This document shows positions 42,675 through 53,036 of a stretch of 64,000 bases of DNA, in pieces. Under the pieces are notes generated by a model, which was not told where the DNA came from, ran no database searches, and was given only the letters and a program-made list of their open reading frames with translations. This stretch comes from Tunturiibacter empetritectus (lineage in GTDB: Bacteria > Acidobacteriota > Terriglobia > Terriglobales > Acidobacteriaceae). The stretch is from positions 806,001-870,000 of the forward strand of contig NZ_JACCCU010000001.1 in assembly GCF_013410875.1 (NCBI RefSeq). Reading direction: 5' to 3'. The position numbers and the translations under genes are program-made. Numbering within the stretch: the stretch's first letter is position 1; each line of letters opens with the position of its first letter.

Positions 42675-43919
42675 TCAGACCCGGACAAGCTCGGTCTGGA
42701 TGCGGCCGGTGACCTCAGCCTTGCCTTTGCGCGCGATCATGTCCACCTCACTGCGAATGCCGAATGCGTTCGGATCGCTGGCGGGGCCAGGGAAGTAGAG
42801 GCCGGGTTCGACGGAGAAGCAGGTGTTGGGGAGGATGAGGCGCTCGTCGTGGGTTTCAAGGTTGTCGAGGTGAGCGCCGTTGCCGTGGAGGACGGTGCCG
42901 ATGTTATGGCCGGTGCGGTGCGTGAACCACTCGCCGAAGCCAGCTGCGCGGATGACGTTGCGGGAGGCGTCGTCGGCCTGCCAGCCAGCGATGAGCTGGT
43001 TGGCGGCGAAGGCGTCCTGCACGACTTTGATGGAGGCGTCGCGGGCGTCGCGGACGGTGTTGAAGACGAGGTGCTCGCGTTCGGTGGGCTCACGGCCGAC
43101 GACACCGGTCCAGGTGATGTCGTACCACACGGCGGTGGGGTCGTCTTTGAGCTTGGCCCAGATGTCGATGAGCACGAAGTCGCCTTTGCCAATGGGACGG
43201 GAGCTGGCGGCGGTGGGCTCGTAGTGGGAGTCGGCGGAGTTGGGTCCGGCGCTGACGTTGGGGCCGTGCTCCCAGTCGAGCGAGGCGCGCGCCATCGCCT
43301 GCTGCAGGTACTGGACCATCGTATGCTCGTCGGTTCCATCGGAGCGGCCGCCGCCGGAGCGTGCACGGGTGCCGATCTCATTCCACGCTGCGGCGAGGAT
43401 CTCGTCGATGTGCCTCTGCGCAACGTAGTGGGTGGCGAGTTGTGCGTCGGTAAGGACAGCTTCGAAGTGGCTGACGAGATCGGCAGAGCTGACGATTTCC
43501 TTGTCCAGACTACGAAGGAGTTCAATGGTGCCGGCATCGACCATGGAGACGTACATGATGGCGTTGCGCGGCGAGTACTGCATGGCGAGCTTCGTCTGGC
43601 CCACGAGGAGGGCTTGGATCTGCGCTTCGAGCTCCTGCCAGGAGGAGTAGACGGACTTGGTGCCGGGCAGGGAGTCGAGCCGTCCGGCTTCGATGCGGTG
43701 GACGAGTTTTTTCGGTTCGCCCGCCGCTGGAATGAAATAGAACCAGCGGCGAGTGACGTGGGCGTTCGGATCGAGGCCGAGGATGCTGTAGGCGAGGGGG
43801 TCCCGGTGATGATGATCGTAGAAGAGCCAGCCGTCGATTTTATCTTCCAGGAGGGCTTGCTGGATGGCGGAGAGGTCGAATCTGGTCTGGCTCTGGGTCT
43901 CGCTGACGATATTCGGCAT
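42675..43919 (-). CDS. M24-family Xaa-Pro aminopeptidase-like metallopeptidase
   Basis: 414 aa, pita-bread fold peptidase with a creatinase-like N-domain (about 1-140). The metal ligands are visible as VLIDIWAK and YDITWTG (two Asp), HRTGHNIG (His), and two Glu in FSVEPGLY and GIRSEVDM. Typical substrates are Xaa-Pro peptides. No signal peptide, so cytoplasmic. Monocistronic. Confidence 0.9.
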   Translation of the reverse strand: MPNIVSETQSQTRFDLSAIQQALLEDKIDGWLFYDHHHRDPLAYSILGLDPNAHVTRRWFYFIPAAGEPKKLVHRIEAGRLDSLPGTKSVYSSWQELEAQIQALLVGQTKLAMQYSPRNAIMYVSMVDAGTIELLRSLDKEIVSSADLVSHFEAVLTDAQLATHYVAQRHIDEILAAAWNEIGTRARSGGGRSDGTDEHTMVQYLQQAMARASLDWEHGPNVSAGPNSADSHYEPTAASSRPIGKGDFVLIDIWAKLKDDPTAVWYDITWTGVVGREPTEREHLVFNTVRDARDASIKVVQDAFAANQLIAGWQADDASRNVIRAAGFGEWFTHRTGHNIGTVLHGNGAHLDNLETHDERLILPNTCFSVEPGLYFPGPASDPNAFGIRSEVDMIARKGKAEVTGRIQTELVRV

Positions 43920-44010
43920 GGTACCTCCACCTCTGAGTGAAAAGTGTGCAAAGTCTTCAAACCAGAAGACATGAGTCTGGACTTACTGGTCAAGTCTACG
44001 CGGTTTAAAT

Positions 44011-44046
44011 GCAAAGGCCCGGCGGATGGCCGGGCTTCCTTTGCAG
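44011..44046 (-). terminator. Terminator of the FkbM gene
   Basis: On the minus strand tgcaaagg and cctttgca flank gcccggc / gccgggc around a 5-nt loop. Lies 90 bp beyond the stop of the gene at 44135-44986. Confidence 0.65.
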
Positions 44047-44134
44047 ATTATCAAGGTTGTCAGGCTTGTCACGGTTTGCTATGGAATGCGGCGAGTTCGC
44101 TAGTTGCAAAAGAATGCGGGCAAGACGCTGAGTT

Positions 44135-44986
44135 CTAGTCTTTGAGCGAACCGATTTTAGAGGCGTAGATATAGCCTGCGTTGCGCTGATCTGCGGGGTA
44201 GCCGGCATCGTCGAGCCACTTTACGCGGAAGCCCTTTTGCTGGAGGCGCTGGATAATTTCGGTTGGGTCTCCGACGGTGTTGTGCACCTCCATCGCGAGG
44301 TTGTCGACCTCGTCGAGCCATTGCACGGAGTCGCGAAAGATGGCGAACTCGGCGCCTTCGATGTCCATCTTAAGGAAGTCGACGTGTTGAATGCCGTAGG
44401 TTTTCATCAGTTCTTCTACTGTGATTGCGAGGCTGGCATCAAAGTCATAGGGGTCGCACATGGCGAGGAGTGCGGCGGAGTCGTGACGGAGGGACTCTCC
44501 GCAGAGGACGCCTTGATGAATCGTCAGCCCCGGTACTGTGTCCAGCTTGGTGCGAAAGGTGTTGTCCGGGTAGGTGAGGGGATCGATGCCGACGACCTTA
44601 CCGCCGGGACCTGCCAACTGCTTCAAGAGGCTGGCGACGACGCCGGTGTTGCAACCAAGATCGAGGCATGTGTCGAAGTTGAGCTGTTTGAACTCCCGAA
44701 AATAAATTCGGCGGACGAAAAACTCTCGCAGGAAGGCGTAGCCATTGCCTCCCGTAGTGTTGATTGCGTTTACATCAATGTCGAGGTCTCGGCCGAGCAG
44801 GTGAAAACGCAGGACGCCGTGCATGGCGTGGTCTGCGGAGTAGAATTTGCGCTCACGCAGGACGGTGGAAGCATTCTGAAGGACAGCGCCATACCAGCGC
44901 AGCGCCTGGGACTTTGGCATGGTGTGCCAGGTTTGAATTACGTCGTCGGCGAGGCGTCGGAGTTGTTGGGCCATGTATGGCTTCAT
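44135..44986 (-). CDS. FkbM-family methyltransferase
   Basis: 283 aa. Rossmann methyltransferase with the SAM motif LDLGCNTGVVASLL (about 109-122), acidic loop VVGIDPL, and the FkbM core VDFLKMDIEGAEFAIF. It methylates hydroxyls, often of sugars, in surface glycans. N-terminal about 90 residues are a helical extension. Located after infB with a terminator between, so independent. Confidence 0.88.
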   Translation of the reverse strand: MKPYMAQQLRRLADDVIQTWHTMPKSQALRWYGAVLQNASTVLRERKFYSADHAMHGVLRFHLLGRDLDIDVNAINTTGGNGYAFLREFFVRRIYFREFKQLNFDTCLDLGCNTGVVASLLKQLAGPGGKVVGIDPLTYPDNTFRTKLDTVPGLTIHQGVLCGESLRHDSAALLAMCDPYDFDASLAITVEELMKTYGIQHVDFLKMDIEGAEFAIFRDSVQWLDEVDNLAMEVHNTVGDPTEIIQRLQQKGFRVKWLDDAGYPADQRNAGYIYASKIGSLKD

Positions 44987-45049
44987 AGTACAAGACGATC
45001 GCTAAAGTGAGATGTGCGATTGTCCGAGGATCCTGCGCGGGACGACCAA

Positions 45050-45082
45050 CGCGAAAGCCGGGATTGCTCCCGGCCTTTCGCG
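45050..45082 (-). terminator. Terminator of the rimP-nusA-infB operon
   Basis: cgcgaaaggccggga and its complement tcccggctttcgcg pair around ~5 nt on the minus strand, 21 bp after the infB stop. Confidence 0.7.
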
Positions 45083-45102
45083 TGTGTTGCGTGATGAATC
45101 GG

Positions 45103-48100
45103 TTATGCGTTGACTGAGTTTTCTGCGGTGGCTGCCGCAGCTGCTGCGGCGGCTTCGCGTTCCTTCTCGGCCTTCTCTGCTTTTCTGGCTGCGGCAGAGT
45201 TCTGGCCAAGTTCGGCGGCGAGGGTTTCGGTGGTGAAGGACTCGATGACGTCGCCGACACGGATGTCCTTGTGACCGGCTAGATCGATGCCGCATTCGAC
45301 GCCCTGACGGACCTCGGAGACGTCGTCCTTGAAGCGCTTGAGCGAGGCGATCTTGCCCTTCCAGACCTCGGCGCCCTCGCGAAGCAGACGTACCTGCTGG
45401 TCGCGCTTGATGAGGCCGTCGGTGACGCGGCAGCCGGCGATCTGGCCGACCTTGGTGATCTTGAAGACGTTGAGCACTTCGGCGCGGCCGGCGTAGTTCT
45501 CCTTGAAGACTGGCTCGAGGAGGCCGTACATCGCCTTGGTGATCTCGTCCTGCAGCTCGTAGATGATCGAGTGCAGACGAATCTCGACGTTTTCGCGCTC
45601 GGCAACTTCGGCAGCCTTGCGGTCAGGACGTACATTGAAGCCGATGACGACGGCGTTCGAGGCCGAGGCCAGGAGGACGTCGGACTCGGTGATAGCGCCG
45701 ACGCCGGAGTGGAGGACGCGAACGCGAACCTTCTCGGTGGACATGCGCTGGAGCGAGTCGGCCAGGACCTCGACCGAACCTTGCACGTCGCCCTTAAGGA
45801 TCAGGTTGAGATCCTTCATGCCGGCCTGCTTGATCTGCTCGGCGAGGCCCTCGAGCGAGACGCGGGAGCTCTTGGCGAGTTGGGCCTCGCGCTCCTTCAT
45901 CTTGCGGTACTGGGCGATGCCCTTAGCCTTGTCGCGGTCTGCCATAACAAGGAAGGTATCGCCTGCATCGGGCATGCCTTCGAGACCGAGGATCTCGACC
46001 GGGGTGGAAGGACCTGCTTCGACGATGGGACGTCCGCGATCGTCGAACATGGCGCGAATTTTGCCGAAGGTGTTGCCGACGATGTAGCTGTCGCCGGTGC
46101 GGAGGGTTCCGTTCTGCACGAGGATGCTGGCAACCGCGCCGCGACCGCGATCAAGCTTGGCTTCGATGACGGTTCCGACGGCGGGACGGTCGGGCTGTGC
46201 TTTTTGTTCGTTGACGTCGGCGACGAGGCAGATCATCTCCTCGAGTTTGTCGAGGTTGAGATGCTTCTTCGCGGAGACTTCGACGAACTCGGTGTCGCCG
46301 CCCTGGTTGGCCGGCTGCAGGCCGCGCGTGGCGAGCTGCTGGATGACCTTCGAGGGGTTGGCCTCGGGTTTGTCGATCTTGTTGACTGCGACAATGATCG
46401 GCACGTTGGCGGCGCGGGCGTGGTCGATGGCTTCGAGGGTCTGCGGCATGACGCCGTCGTCAGCTGCGACGACGATGACGACGATGTCGGTGACCTTGGC
46501 TCCGCGGGCACGCATGCGGGTGAAGGCCTCGTGGCCGGGGGTGTCGAGGAAGACAATCTCGCGACCGAATGCGGGAGAGTCGGGCTTGGTGATTTTGACC
46601 TTGTAGGCGCCGATGTGTTGGGTGATGCCTCCGGCTTCGCCGCCTGCGACGTCGGTGGAGCGGATGGCGTCGAGGAGCGAGGTCTTACCGTGGTCGACGT
46701 GGCCCATGACGGTTACGACTGGTGAGCGGACGACTTCGACCATGCCGGTGGTGTCTTCGAGGAAGCCTTCGATGGCCTCGTTTTCGAGTTGCTCTTCGAC
46801 CGAGATGATGGTGGCGTCGGCGCCGAACTGGCGGGCAACGTCCTTGACTAGCTCGCCTTCGAGCGACTGGTTGACGGTGACGAAGACGCCCTTCATGAGG
46901 AGGGTAGCGATGAGGTCCTTGCCGCGTACGTCAAGCTTCTCGGCGAGGTCCTTAACGCTGATACCTTCGGTGACCGTGATGGTGCGGGTGATCGGCACCG
47001 GCTCGCGGGAGATCTGCGCGCTGCCGAAGCGTGGTGGCGGCTGAAAGCCCTTCATCGGGCCTTCCTTGGTCTTTTCGTAGCGCTGTCCGCCGCGGCGTGA
47101 GGCTGGGCGTGCTGCTGGGCGCATTCCTGGCTTTTCGCCAGGGCCGGGCATTACGCCAGGTGCTCCGCCGGGCCCACCGGGGCCGCCTGGGCGTGCTCCG
47201 AAGCCGGGACGCGCAGGAAATCCGGGACGGGCACCGGGGGTGAAGCCGGGACGTCCTGGTGCACCGCCGGGGCCGGACGGGCCGCCTGGGAAGGTGCGCG
47301 TGGGGTGCATCGGACGGCGTGCGCCGGGAGCCGTCGAGGACATGGGACGGGAGCCGGGAGCGCCGGGCGACTGCGGCCGTGGACGCTCAAAGATAGGTCG
47401 GCCGCGTTGAGGCGTGCCAGGGGCCACTGGAGGCGCGGTATAGATGGGGCGCGGGCCGGTCTGCGGCATAATGACGCGACGGGCTGGGGGGCCGGCAGGC
47501 GGAGCTGGCGCTGCTGGAGCGGCTTCGGCCTCGGGTTCAATTAGAGGCGCTGAAGCTTCAATGACTGGTGCAGCGGGAGCCGCTTCGACTGGCGGGGCTG
47601 CCGGGATTGGCGTCGGCACCGCTTCTGCGGCTGGGGCAGACGGAGGCGCAGGCTTTGCTACTAGTGGGGTAGCCACTACGGGGGCCGCTGCTACTACCGA
47701 GCGGCCAGCCGATGGTGGTGCCGTGGCTGGAGAGACGGCGACTGGAGAAGCAGCGGCTGGCGGGCGCGCGATGACAGGGCCGACGGGCGGCTTGCTGGCG
47801 ATAGCCGGGCCACGCGCGGGAGCGACGATGTTTGCGCCTTGGCGAGGCAGAGGCACGATGCGGCGAGGCGCTGCCGGTCCAGTCTGGGCAGGTGCCGCAG
47901 AGGAGACCGGGGCCGTGGGTGGTGCTGCGACGACGCGAGGCGGTACGGCTGCAACCGGGGCTGAGGCGGGAGGCGGCGCAACGACGGCGGTTGGGCGCGG
48001 CGGGGGCGCGGCTTTGGCTGTGGCCTCGGCCTGCTTGCGCTCGAGGATCGCCTTGAGGGCATCGCCGGGTTTGGAGACCTTGGAGAGGTCGAACTTCGGC

Positions 48101-48300
48101 TTATTGTCGGCCTGCTGCTGCCGGCTGGCACCGCTTCTTCCGCCGTTCTTGAAGTAGTCCCGAACTCTTTCGGCCTGATCGGCTTCAATCGAGCTGGAGT
48201 GGGTCTTTCCAGACACGCCAATGGCTTCGAGCGCGTCCAGGATTGGCCTGCTCTTTACTTCCAGTTCTCGTGCCAGATCGTTAATTCGAACTTTGCTCAT
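45103..48300 (-). CDS. infB: Translation initiation factor IF-2
   Basis: 1065 aa. IF-2 GTPase places fMet-tRNA on the ribosome. N-terminal IF2_N-like segment ([18 protein letters not shown]) is followed by about 330 residues of low-complexity Pro/Ala/Val/Arg/Gly (about 90-415). A second IF2_N segment ([18 protein letters not shown]) precedes the G domain: G1 [15 protein letters not shown]3 [12 protein letters not shown]4 NKIDK. The C-terminal domains with [13 protein letters not shown] follow. Length is above the bacterial average because of the linker. Third gene of rimP-nusA-infB; the YlxR gene often found between nusA and infB is absent (136-bp gap). Confidence 0.97.
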   Translation of the reverse strand: MSKVRINDLARELEVKSRPILDALEAIGVSGKTHSSSIEADQAERVRDYFKNGGRSGASRQQQADNKPKFDLSKVSKPGDALKAILERKQAEATAKAAPPPRPTAVVAPPPASAPVAAVPPRVVAAPPTAPVSSAAPAQTGPAAPRRIVPLPRQGANIVAPARGPAIASKPPVGPVIARPPAAASPVAVSPATAPPSAGRSVVAAAPVVATPLVAKPAPPSAPAAEAVPTPIPAAPPVEAAPAAPVIEASAPLIEPEAEAAPAAPAPPAGPPARRVIMPQTGPRPIYTAPPVAPGTPQRGRPIFERPRPQSPGAPGSRPMSSTAPGARRPMHPTRTFPGGPSGPGGAPGRPGFTPGARPGFPARPGFGARPGGPGGPGGAPGVMPGPGEKPGMRPAARPASRRGGQRYEKTKEGPMKGFQPPPRFGSAQISREPVPITRTITVTEGISVKDLAEKLDVRGKDLIATLLMKGVFVTVNQSLEGELVKDVARQFGADATIISVEEQLENEAIEGFLEDTTGMVEVVRSPVVTVMGHVDHGKTSLLDAIRSTDVAGGEAGGITQHIGAYKVKITKPDSPAFGREIVFLDTPGHEAFTRMRARGAKVTDIVVIVVAADDGVMPQTLEAIDHARAANVPIIVAVNKIDKPEANPSKVIQQLATRGLQPANQGGDTEFVEVSAKKHLNLDKLEEMICLVADVNEQKAQPDRPAVGTVIEAKLDRGRGAVASILVQNGTLRTGDSYIVGNTFGKIRAMFDDRGRPIVEAGPSTPVEILGLEGMPDAGDTFLVMADRDKAKGIAQYRKMKEREAQLAKSSRVSLEGLAEQIKQAGMKDLNLILKGDVQGSVEVLADSLQRMSTEKVRVRVLHSGVGAITESDVLLASASNAVVIGFNVRPDRKAAEVAERENVEIRLHSIIYELQDEITKAMYGLLEPVFKENYAGRAEVLNVFKITKVGQIAGCRVTDGLIKRDQQVRLLREGAEVWKGKIASLKRFKDDVSEVRQGVECGIDLAGHKDIRVGDVIESFTTETLAAELGQNSAAARKAEKAEKEREAAAAAAAATAENSVNA

Positions 48301-48436
48301 CCGTCCCTTTTCGCTTGCCCTGCGCGGTTAGCTGTTCATAGCAGCCTCATCGTTGCAGGAATCTTTATTGTAAGTGCTCTCACTGGATTTCGAGAGTCCG
48401 TGATCCAGGGAGTGCTGTGGCGCGTGGTTGAACTGG

Positions 48437-50032
48437 CTAACCACGATCGTTTCCATCGTCGATACCTTCATCGGAGTGCTCCTGGGCTTCTTCTACCAGG
48501 CTGTCCACGCTGTCGTTATCCAACTCGATCTGTTCTTCGCGTGCATCGTTGTCCGAGAAGGCATCGCTGGCCGATTCGGCCTCTTCGGCGTCGGCGATGT
48601 CTTCGGCGGAGAGGTCGTTGACCTCGCGGGCGGTGCCGATTCCAGCCTCTTCGGCGAGAATCGCTTCGGGTGTCTTTGCCATGGTGTCCTCCTCGGATAT
48701 TGTTGCTTCAGCATCAGATGCGGTAGAGGCGGCGACAGCAGGACGCTCTTCGCCTTCTTCGTACTGGCCGAAGTAGTGGCGAACGGCGACCGAGATCTTT
48801 TCGACGGTCTTTTCGCCGATGCCGGGGACCTCTTCGAGCTGCTCGGGGGTCATGTCGGCTAGAGCTTCGACGGTGGTGATGCCGGCGGCGATGAGTTTTT
48901 CGAGTATGGTCTCGCCGAGTTCGGAGACTTGCTCGATCGGGGTCGTGGGACCACCGCTCATGGCCTGCATCTGGCTCTCGACCTCCTGACGCTTCTCCTC
49001 TTCGCTCTTGATGTCGATCTTCCACTGCAGGAGCTTAGCGGCGAGGCGGACGTTCTGGCCCTTCTTGCCGATGGCGAGAGAGAGCTGGGTGTCGTCGACG
49101 ATGACCTCGATCTGCTTGTCGGCGAGATCGGTGATGGAGACGCGGCTGACCTTGGCGGGCTGTAAGGCCTTCTCGGCGAAGGTGGTGATCTCTTCCGAGA
49201 ACTCGATGATGTCGATCTTTTCACCACGCAGCTCGCGGATGATGGACTGAACGCGCATGCCCTTCATGCCGACGCAGGCGCCGACTGGGTCGACATCTTT
49301 ATCGCGGCTCATGACGGCGATCTTGGTGCGCTCGCCGGCTTCGCGTGCTATGGCGCGAATGGTCACGGTCCCGTCGTAGATCTCGGGAACCTCAGACTGG
49401 AAGAGGTTTTGAACAAGGGCGGGGGCGGCGCGGGAGACGATGACCTGCGGGCCTTTGGCGGCGCGGTCGACGCGCAGCAGGACGACGCGGACACGCTCTC
49501 CGACGGCGAACTGCTCGAGGCGAGACTGCTCGCGCTTAGGCATGCGGGCTTCGGCTTTGCCGAGGTCGAAGATGACGTCCATCGGTTCGAGGCGTTTGAC
49601 GGTAGCGTTGAGGACCTCGCCGGCGCGATGGTTGTACTCGTTGAAGACGGTGTCGCGCTCGGCTTCGCGGACCTTCTGGAAGATGACCTGCTTGGCCATC
49701 TGGGCGGCGATGCGACCCAGCGGGGTGGTGTCCTTGTAGAAGCGCAGTTCGCCGCCGACTTCAACCTCGGGGGCGAGCTCGCGGGCCTGCTCGAGGGTCA
49801 TCTGGTTGATGTCATCCTCGACCTGCTCGGGCGTCTCGACGACGGTCTTGAAGACGTAGGCGCGGATCTCGCCGGTCTCGCGGTCCATCTCGGCGCGCAT
49901 GTTCTCCTGAGTCTTGTAGTACTTGCGCGTGGCGAGCGCGATGGCGTCTTCCACGGCTCCTACGACTACTGCGGGCTCGATACCCTTATCGCGGCTCAAC
50001 GTCTCAATCGATTGATACAGAACACTTGCCAT
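48437..50032 (-). CDS. nusA: Transcription termination/antitermination protein NusA
   Basis: 531 aa. NusA binds RNA polymerase and RNA. N-terminal domain (about 1-130), S1 domain (about 140-200, GEVLNATVKRLEPMDVIFDLGKAEARMP), KH domains (about 230-355, DPVGACVGMKGMRVQSII and LAIGKKGQNVRLAAKLL), then a helix-hairpin-helix region (LEEVPGIGEKTVEKI). The last about 90 residues are Asp/Glu-rich. Middle of the operon. Confidence 0.96.
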   Translation of the reverse strand: MASVLYQSIETLSRDKGIEPAVVVGAVEDAIALATRKYYKTQENMRAEMDRETGEIRAYVFKTVVETPEQVEDDINQMTLEQARELAPEVEVGGELRFYKDTTPLGRIAAQMAKQVIFQKVREAERDTVFNEYNHRAGEVLNATVKRLEPMDVIFDLGKAEARMPKREQSRLEQFAVGERVRVVLLRVDRAAKGPQVIVSRAAPALVQNLFQSEVPEIYDGTVTIRAIAREAGERTKIAVMSRDKDVDPVGACVGMKGMRVQSIIRELRGEKIDIIEFSEEITTFAEKALQPAKVSRVSITDLADKQIEVIVDDTQLSLAIGKKGQNVRLAAKLLQWKIDIKSEEEKRQEVESQMQAMSGGPTTPIEQVSELGETILEKLIAAGITTVEALADMTPEQLEEVPGIGEKTVEKISVAVRHYFGQYEEGEERPAVAASTASDAEATISEEDTMAKTPEAILAEEAGIGTAREVNDLSAEDIADAEEAESASDAFSDNDAREEQIELDNDSVDSLVEEAQEHSDEGIDDGNDRG

Positions 50033-50124
50033 TGTTCACTCTTCCTTGCTCTTGTCCGAAAGGTATCCGGATTTGTCTCTGTTGGTTTTGCCAATTCAGA
50101 GGATTGCTTCCGTTCGAGCAGCCT

Positions 50125-50706
50125 CTAAATCTCTGCGACTAGATTTGCCTTTTCGACGTTCGCCAGGGCGATGTCGACGGTCGATTCTGTCACAGCCTTC
50201 TTTGCCTTGCCCTTCTGTTTGACGGCAGAGAGGTCGATCGTCAGGACACCGTTTGAAAATTTGGCGAGACGGCCTTGCCACTGCCTGTTCTTATTCACCG
50301 GCGTGAAGGTCTGGAGTTTGACCAGACTGCCTTGAAACCGGATGTAGTCCTCGGGGCGGAACAGCTTGCGTTCGAGGCCCGGAGAGGAGACCTCGAGGGT
50401 GTACTCTGCGCCCGGGATGAGGTCTTCTACATCGAGGACGGTGCCGAAATCCTGTGCAAAGACAGCGCAATCCTCATGGGTGACGCCGGAGAGTCTTTCG
50501 ACCGGCACTCCCTTGGGAAGATCTGCAACGGCTTCATTTGCGGCGAGTTCTGCAAGTTTGGCTCGTTCTGCTGCGTTTTTCTCTACAAAGACGCGCAAGG
50601 TGCGGAATTTGGCCCCTCCTTGAAACTCAAGATCGACGAGTTCCAGGTTGTGGGAGGCTGCGACACGCTCCGCGGTTGCTCGAATTTGGTCTAACTGGAC
50701 TGACAT
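50125..50706 (-). CDS. rimP: Ribosome maturation factor RimP
   Basis: 193 aa. Matures the 30S subunit. N-terminal alpha/beta domain (LVDLEFQGGAKFRTLRVFVEK) and the signature YTLEVSSPGLERKLFRPEDYIRF (the SSPGxxRPL region), followed by an Sm-like C-terminal beta domain. First gene of the operon, divergent from guaB. A hairpin with a T-run lies about 55-80 bp upstream of the ATG. Confidence 0.94.
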   Translation of the reverse strand: MSVQLDQIRATAERVAASHNLELVDLEFQGGAKFRTLRVFVEKNAAERAKLAELAANEAVADLPKGVPVERLSGVTHEDCAVFAQDFGTVLDVEDLIPGAEYTLEVSSPGLERKLFRPEDYIRFQGSLVKLQTFTPVNKNRQWQGRLAKFSNGVLTIDLSAVKQKGKAKKAVTESTVDIALANVEKANLVAEI

Positions 50707-50761
50707 AAGCGCTTATTTCCGGTTCAGTGGTCCCGCGTGCACAAACGTTTTTAGAGCAAAT

Positions 50762-50787
50762 AAAAAGTGGGCTTTAGCCCACTCATC
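50762..50787 (-). terminator. Terminator/attenuator-like hairpin before rimP
   Basis: On the minus strand gagtgggct-aa-agcccact is followed by tttttattt, about 60 bp before rimP. No minus-strand gene ends upstream, so it could attenuate the rimP operon. The same gggctaaagccc core recurs at 60003-60014, so it may instead be a dispersed hairpin repeat. The rest of 50788-50960 holds no gene I recognise. Confidence 0.5.
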
Positions 50788-50961
50788 TCTTCCGTCAAAT
50801 CACCGGTGCGGTCACGGCTCTCATTCTTACGACGGAACAAAATCGTCTGCAACTCAAATGATACATCTCCTTTTGCCGTAATTCAATGGGCGTCCCGGCC
50901 CGAAGGGGACTGGGGTGCGCCCGGACGGCTAAGAAACTTTCGTGAAATCAGACCATCCAAT

Positions 50962-50990
50962 TTGCTATGGGCGGTAGGCGACTCTACAAT
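50962..50990 (+). promoter_or_regulatory. Promoter of guaB
   Basis: TTGCTA (50962-50967) and TACAAT (50985-50990) are separated by 17 bp, about 80 bp before the guaB ATG. No purine operator was recognised. Confidence 0.5.
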
Positions 50991-51071
50991 CGATGAAATC
51001 CCGCGAAATTCAGGCTTGCTGCCGCATGGCCTATCGCTTTTCAACCATCACAACTGGAACCTATAAAAATT

Positions 51072-52598
51072 ATGATTAGCTCCCCCGTACCCGAAGCCCT
51101 TACGTTTGATGACGTTCTTCTTGTGCCCGCTTACAGCGATGTTGTTCCTACCCAGGTGAGCACGCAGACGCAGCTGACACGAAATATCACGCTGAGTACG
51201 CCGCTGATGTCGGCTGCGATGGATACGGTGACGGAGGCGCGGCTGGCGATTGCGATGGCGCAGCAGGGTGGGTTAGGGGTGGTGCATCGCAACCTGACGA
51301 TTGAGCAGCAGGCGGGGGAGATCGATAAAGTGAAGCGGTCGGAGAGCGGGATGATCGTGGACCCGGTGACGATTACACCGGAGCAGACCATCGCGGACGC
51401 GCTGGAGGTGATGCGGCGATACAAGATCTCGGGCGTGCCGGTGACGAAGAACAAGAGGCTGGTGGGGATTTTGACCAATCGCGACCTGCGGTTTGTCTCG
51501 CGGACGGATCTGACGATCGACTCGGTGATGACGAAGACGAATCTGATTACGGTGCCGGTGGGTACGACGCTGGAGCAGGCGGAGCAGATTCTACATCAGC
51601 ATCGGGTGGAGAAGCTGCTGGTGGTCAATGACGACTATGAGCTGAAGGGCCTGATCACGGTCAAGGATATTCAGAAGAAGTTGAAGTATCCGAATGCTTC
51701 GAAGGACTCGCAGGGGCGGTTGCGCGTGGCGGGTGCGATTGGTGCTACGGGGGATTTTCTGGAACGGGCTGAGGCTCTGGTTGCGGCGCGGGTGGATGCG
51801 CTGGCAATTGATTCTGCGCATGGACACTCGTCGCGGGTGCTGGAGGCGGTGCGTGAGGTGAAGAGGCGGTTTCCGCAGATTGATTTGATGGCAGGAAATA
51901 TTGCTACCTATGAAGGCGCGATTGCGTTGATGGATGCGGGAGCCGATGCGGTGAAGGTGGGGATCGGGCCGGGTTCGATCTGCACGACGCGGATGGTGAC
52001 GGGCGCGGGGATGCCGCAGATTACGGCGATCTCAGAGGCTTATCGCGCGGGTAAGGAGCGGGGGATTCCGATTATTGCGGATGGTGGGATCAAGTACTCG
52101 GGCGATGTGACCAAGGCGATTGCGGCTGGGGCAAGCGTGGTGATGATGGGGTCGCTGTTTGCTGGAGTAGATGAGAGTCCCGGGGAGACGATTCTCTATC
52201 AGGGGCGTTCGTTCAAGGCTTATCGCGGGATGGGTTCGCTGTCGGCGATGGCGCAGGGATCGGGTGAGAGGTACTTCCAGGGCAAGAGCGATATGGAAGA
52301 TGCTGCGAGTACGGAGAGGCCGTCGCTGACGGCTCGGGAGAACGGCGGCTCGAACCGGCTGGCGAAGTTTGTGCCGGAGGGGATTGAGGGCCGAGTGCCG
52401 CATCGTGGGCCGCTTGAGGGCATGGTGTATCAACTGGTTGGCGGTCTGCGTTCAGGGATGGGGTATTTGGGATGCGGCACGATCGCGGAGTTGCAGGCGA
52501 ACGCCCGGTTTATTCGGATCTCGAACGCCGGGCTGCGAGAGAGTCACGTTCATGACGTGATCATCACGCGTGAGGCGCCTAACTATCACGTGGAATAA
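51072..52598 (+). CDS. guaB: IMP dehydrogenase
   Basis: 508 aa. GuaB oxidises IMP to XMP with NAD, the first committed step to GMP. TIM barrel with two inserted CBS domains (about 95-215, [38 protein letters not shown]). The catalytic Cys loop is [15 protein letters not shown], the phosphate loop [12 protein letters not shown], and the flap has [13 protein letters not shown] 51072 fits the family. Own promoter-like site; DUF2277 follows 39 bp after it. Confidence 0.97.
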   Translation: MISSPVPEALTFDDVLLVPAYSDVVPTQVSTQTQLTRNITLSTPLMSAAMDTVTEARLAIAMAQQGGLGVVHRNLTIEQQAGEIDKVKRSESGMIVDPVTITPEQTIADALEVMRRYKISGVPVTKNKRLVGILTNRDLRFVSRTDLTIDSVMTKTNLITVPVGTTLEQAEQILHQHRVEKLLVVNDDYELKGLITVKDIQKKLKYPNASKDSQGRLRVAGAIGATGDFLERAEALVAARVDALAIDSAHGHSSRVLEAVREVKRRFPQIDLMAGNIATYEGAIALMDAGADAVKVGIGPGSICTTRMVTGAGMPQITAISEAYRAGKERGIPIIADGGIKYSGDVTKAIAAGASVVMMGSLFAGVDESPGETILYQGRSFKAYRGMGSLSAMAQGSGERYFQGKSDMEDAASTERPSLTARENGGSNRLAKFVPEGIEGRVPHRGPLEGMVYQLVGGLRSGMGYLGCGTIAELQANARFIRISNAGLRESHVHDVIITREAPNYHVE

Positions 52599-52637
52599 AA
52601 TTCGGTAGTGAATTCGCCTATGCGATGAGGTGAAGCA

Positions 52638-52907
52638 ATGTGCAGGAATATCAAAACACTGTTCAACTTCGATCCTCCTGTGACGGACGCAGAGATTCGC
52701 GATGCGTCGCTTCAATTTGTGAGAAAGATCAGCGGTTTTACGAAGCCGTCGAAGGCGAACGAAGATGCTTTTCAGTCTGCGGTGGAGGAGATATCACTAA
52801 TCTCTGGGCGTCTGCTGGCGTCGCTTGAGACTAATGCGCCACCTAAGGATCGAGAGGAAGAGGCTGCGAAGAAGAAGGCTCGGAGTGCGGAGAGATTTGC
52901 TGTTTGA
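52638..52907 (+). CDS. DUF2277 domain protein
   Basis: 89 aa. Starts MCRNIKTLFNFDPPVTDAEI and continues FVRKISGFTKPSKANEDAF, the hallmark of DUF2277, a family of short proteins found in many bacteria. Function unknown. Lys/Glu-rich C-terminus. The conserved Met-Cys-Arg-Asn start makes the ATG secure. A palindromic element copy follows 13 bp after the stop. Confidence 0.85.
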   Translation: MCRNIKTLFNFDPPVTDAEIRDASLQFVRKISGFTKPSKANEDAFQSAVEEISLISGRLLASLETNAPPKDREEEAAKKKARSAERFAV

Positions 52908-52920
52908 TCTTGGTGAGGTG

Positions 52921-52974
52921 TCCTGCCGGACGGGCCCACTCCGCGTGGGGCGGTCACTTCGTGACTTGTATACC
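52921..52974. repeat. Palindromic element, copy 2 (half element)
   Basis: 54 bp identical to the left arm of copy 1 (4046-4099) with two mismatches. The second, inverted arm is missing; a short cctcccgttggtcggg (53004-53019) recalls the inner sequence of copies 1 and 3. Confidence 0.75.
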
Positions 52975-53036
52975 TTGTTTAGGTGGTGTGGTCATTGTCT
53001 CTCCTCCCGTTGGTCGGGCGTGAGTTTCCGTGCGCT

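Noticed and set aside
42663..43940. 425-codon plus-strand frame opposite the M24 peptidase, and a similar minus-strand frame 42737-44014
   Set aside because: Low-complexity products caused by high GC; the M24 frame contains the metal ligands.
45571..46725. 384-codon plus-strand frame opposite infB
   Set aside because: Asp/Gly/Val-rich shadow of the IF-2 G domain.
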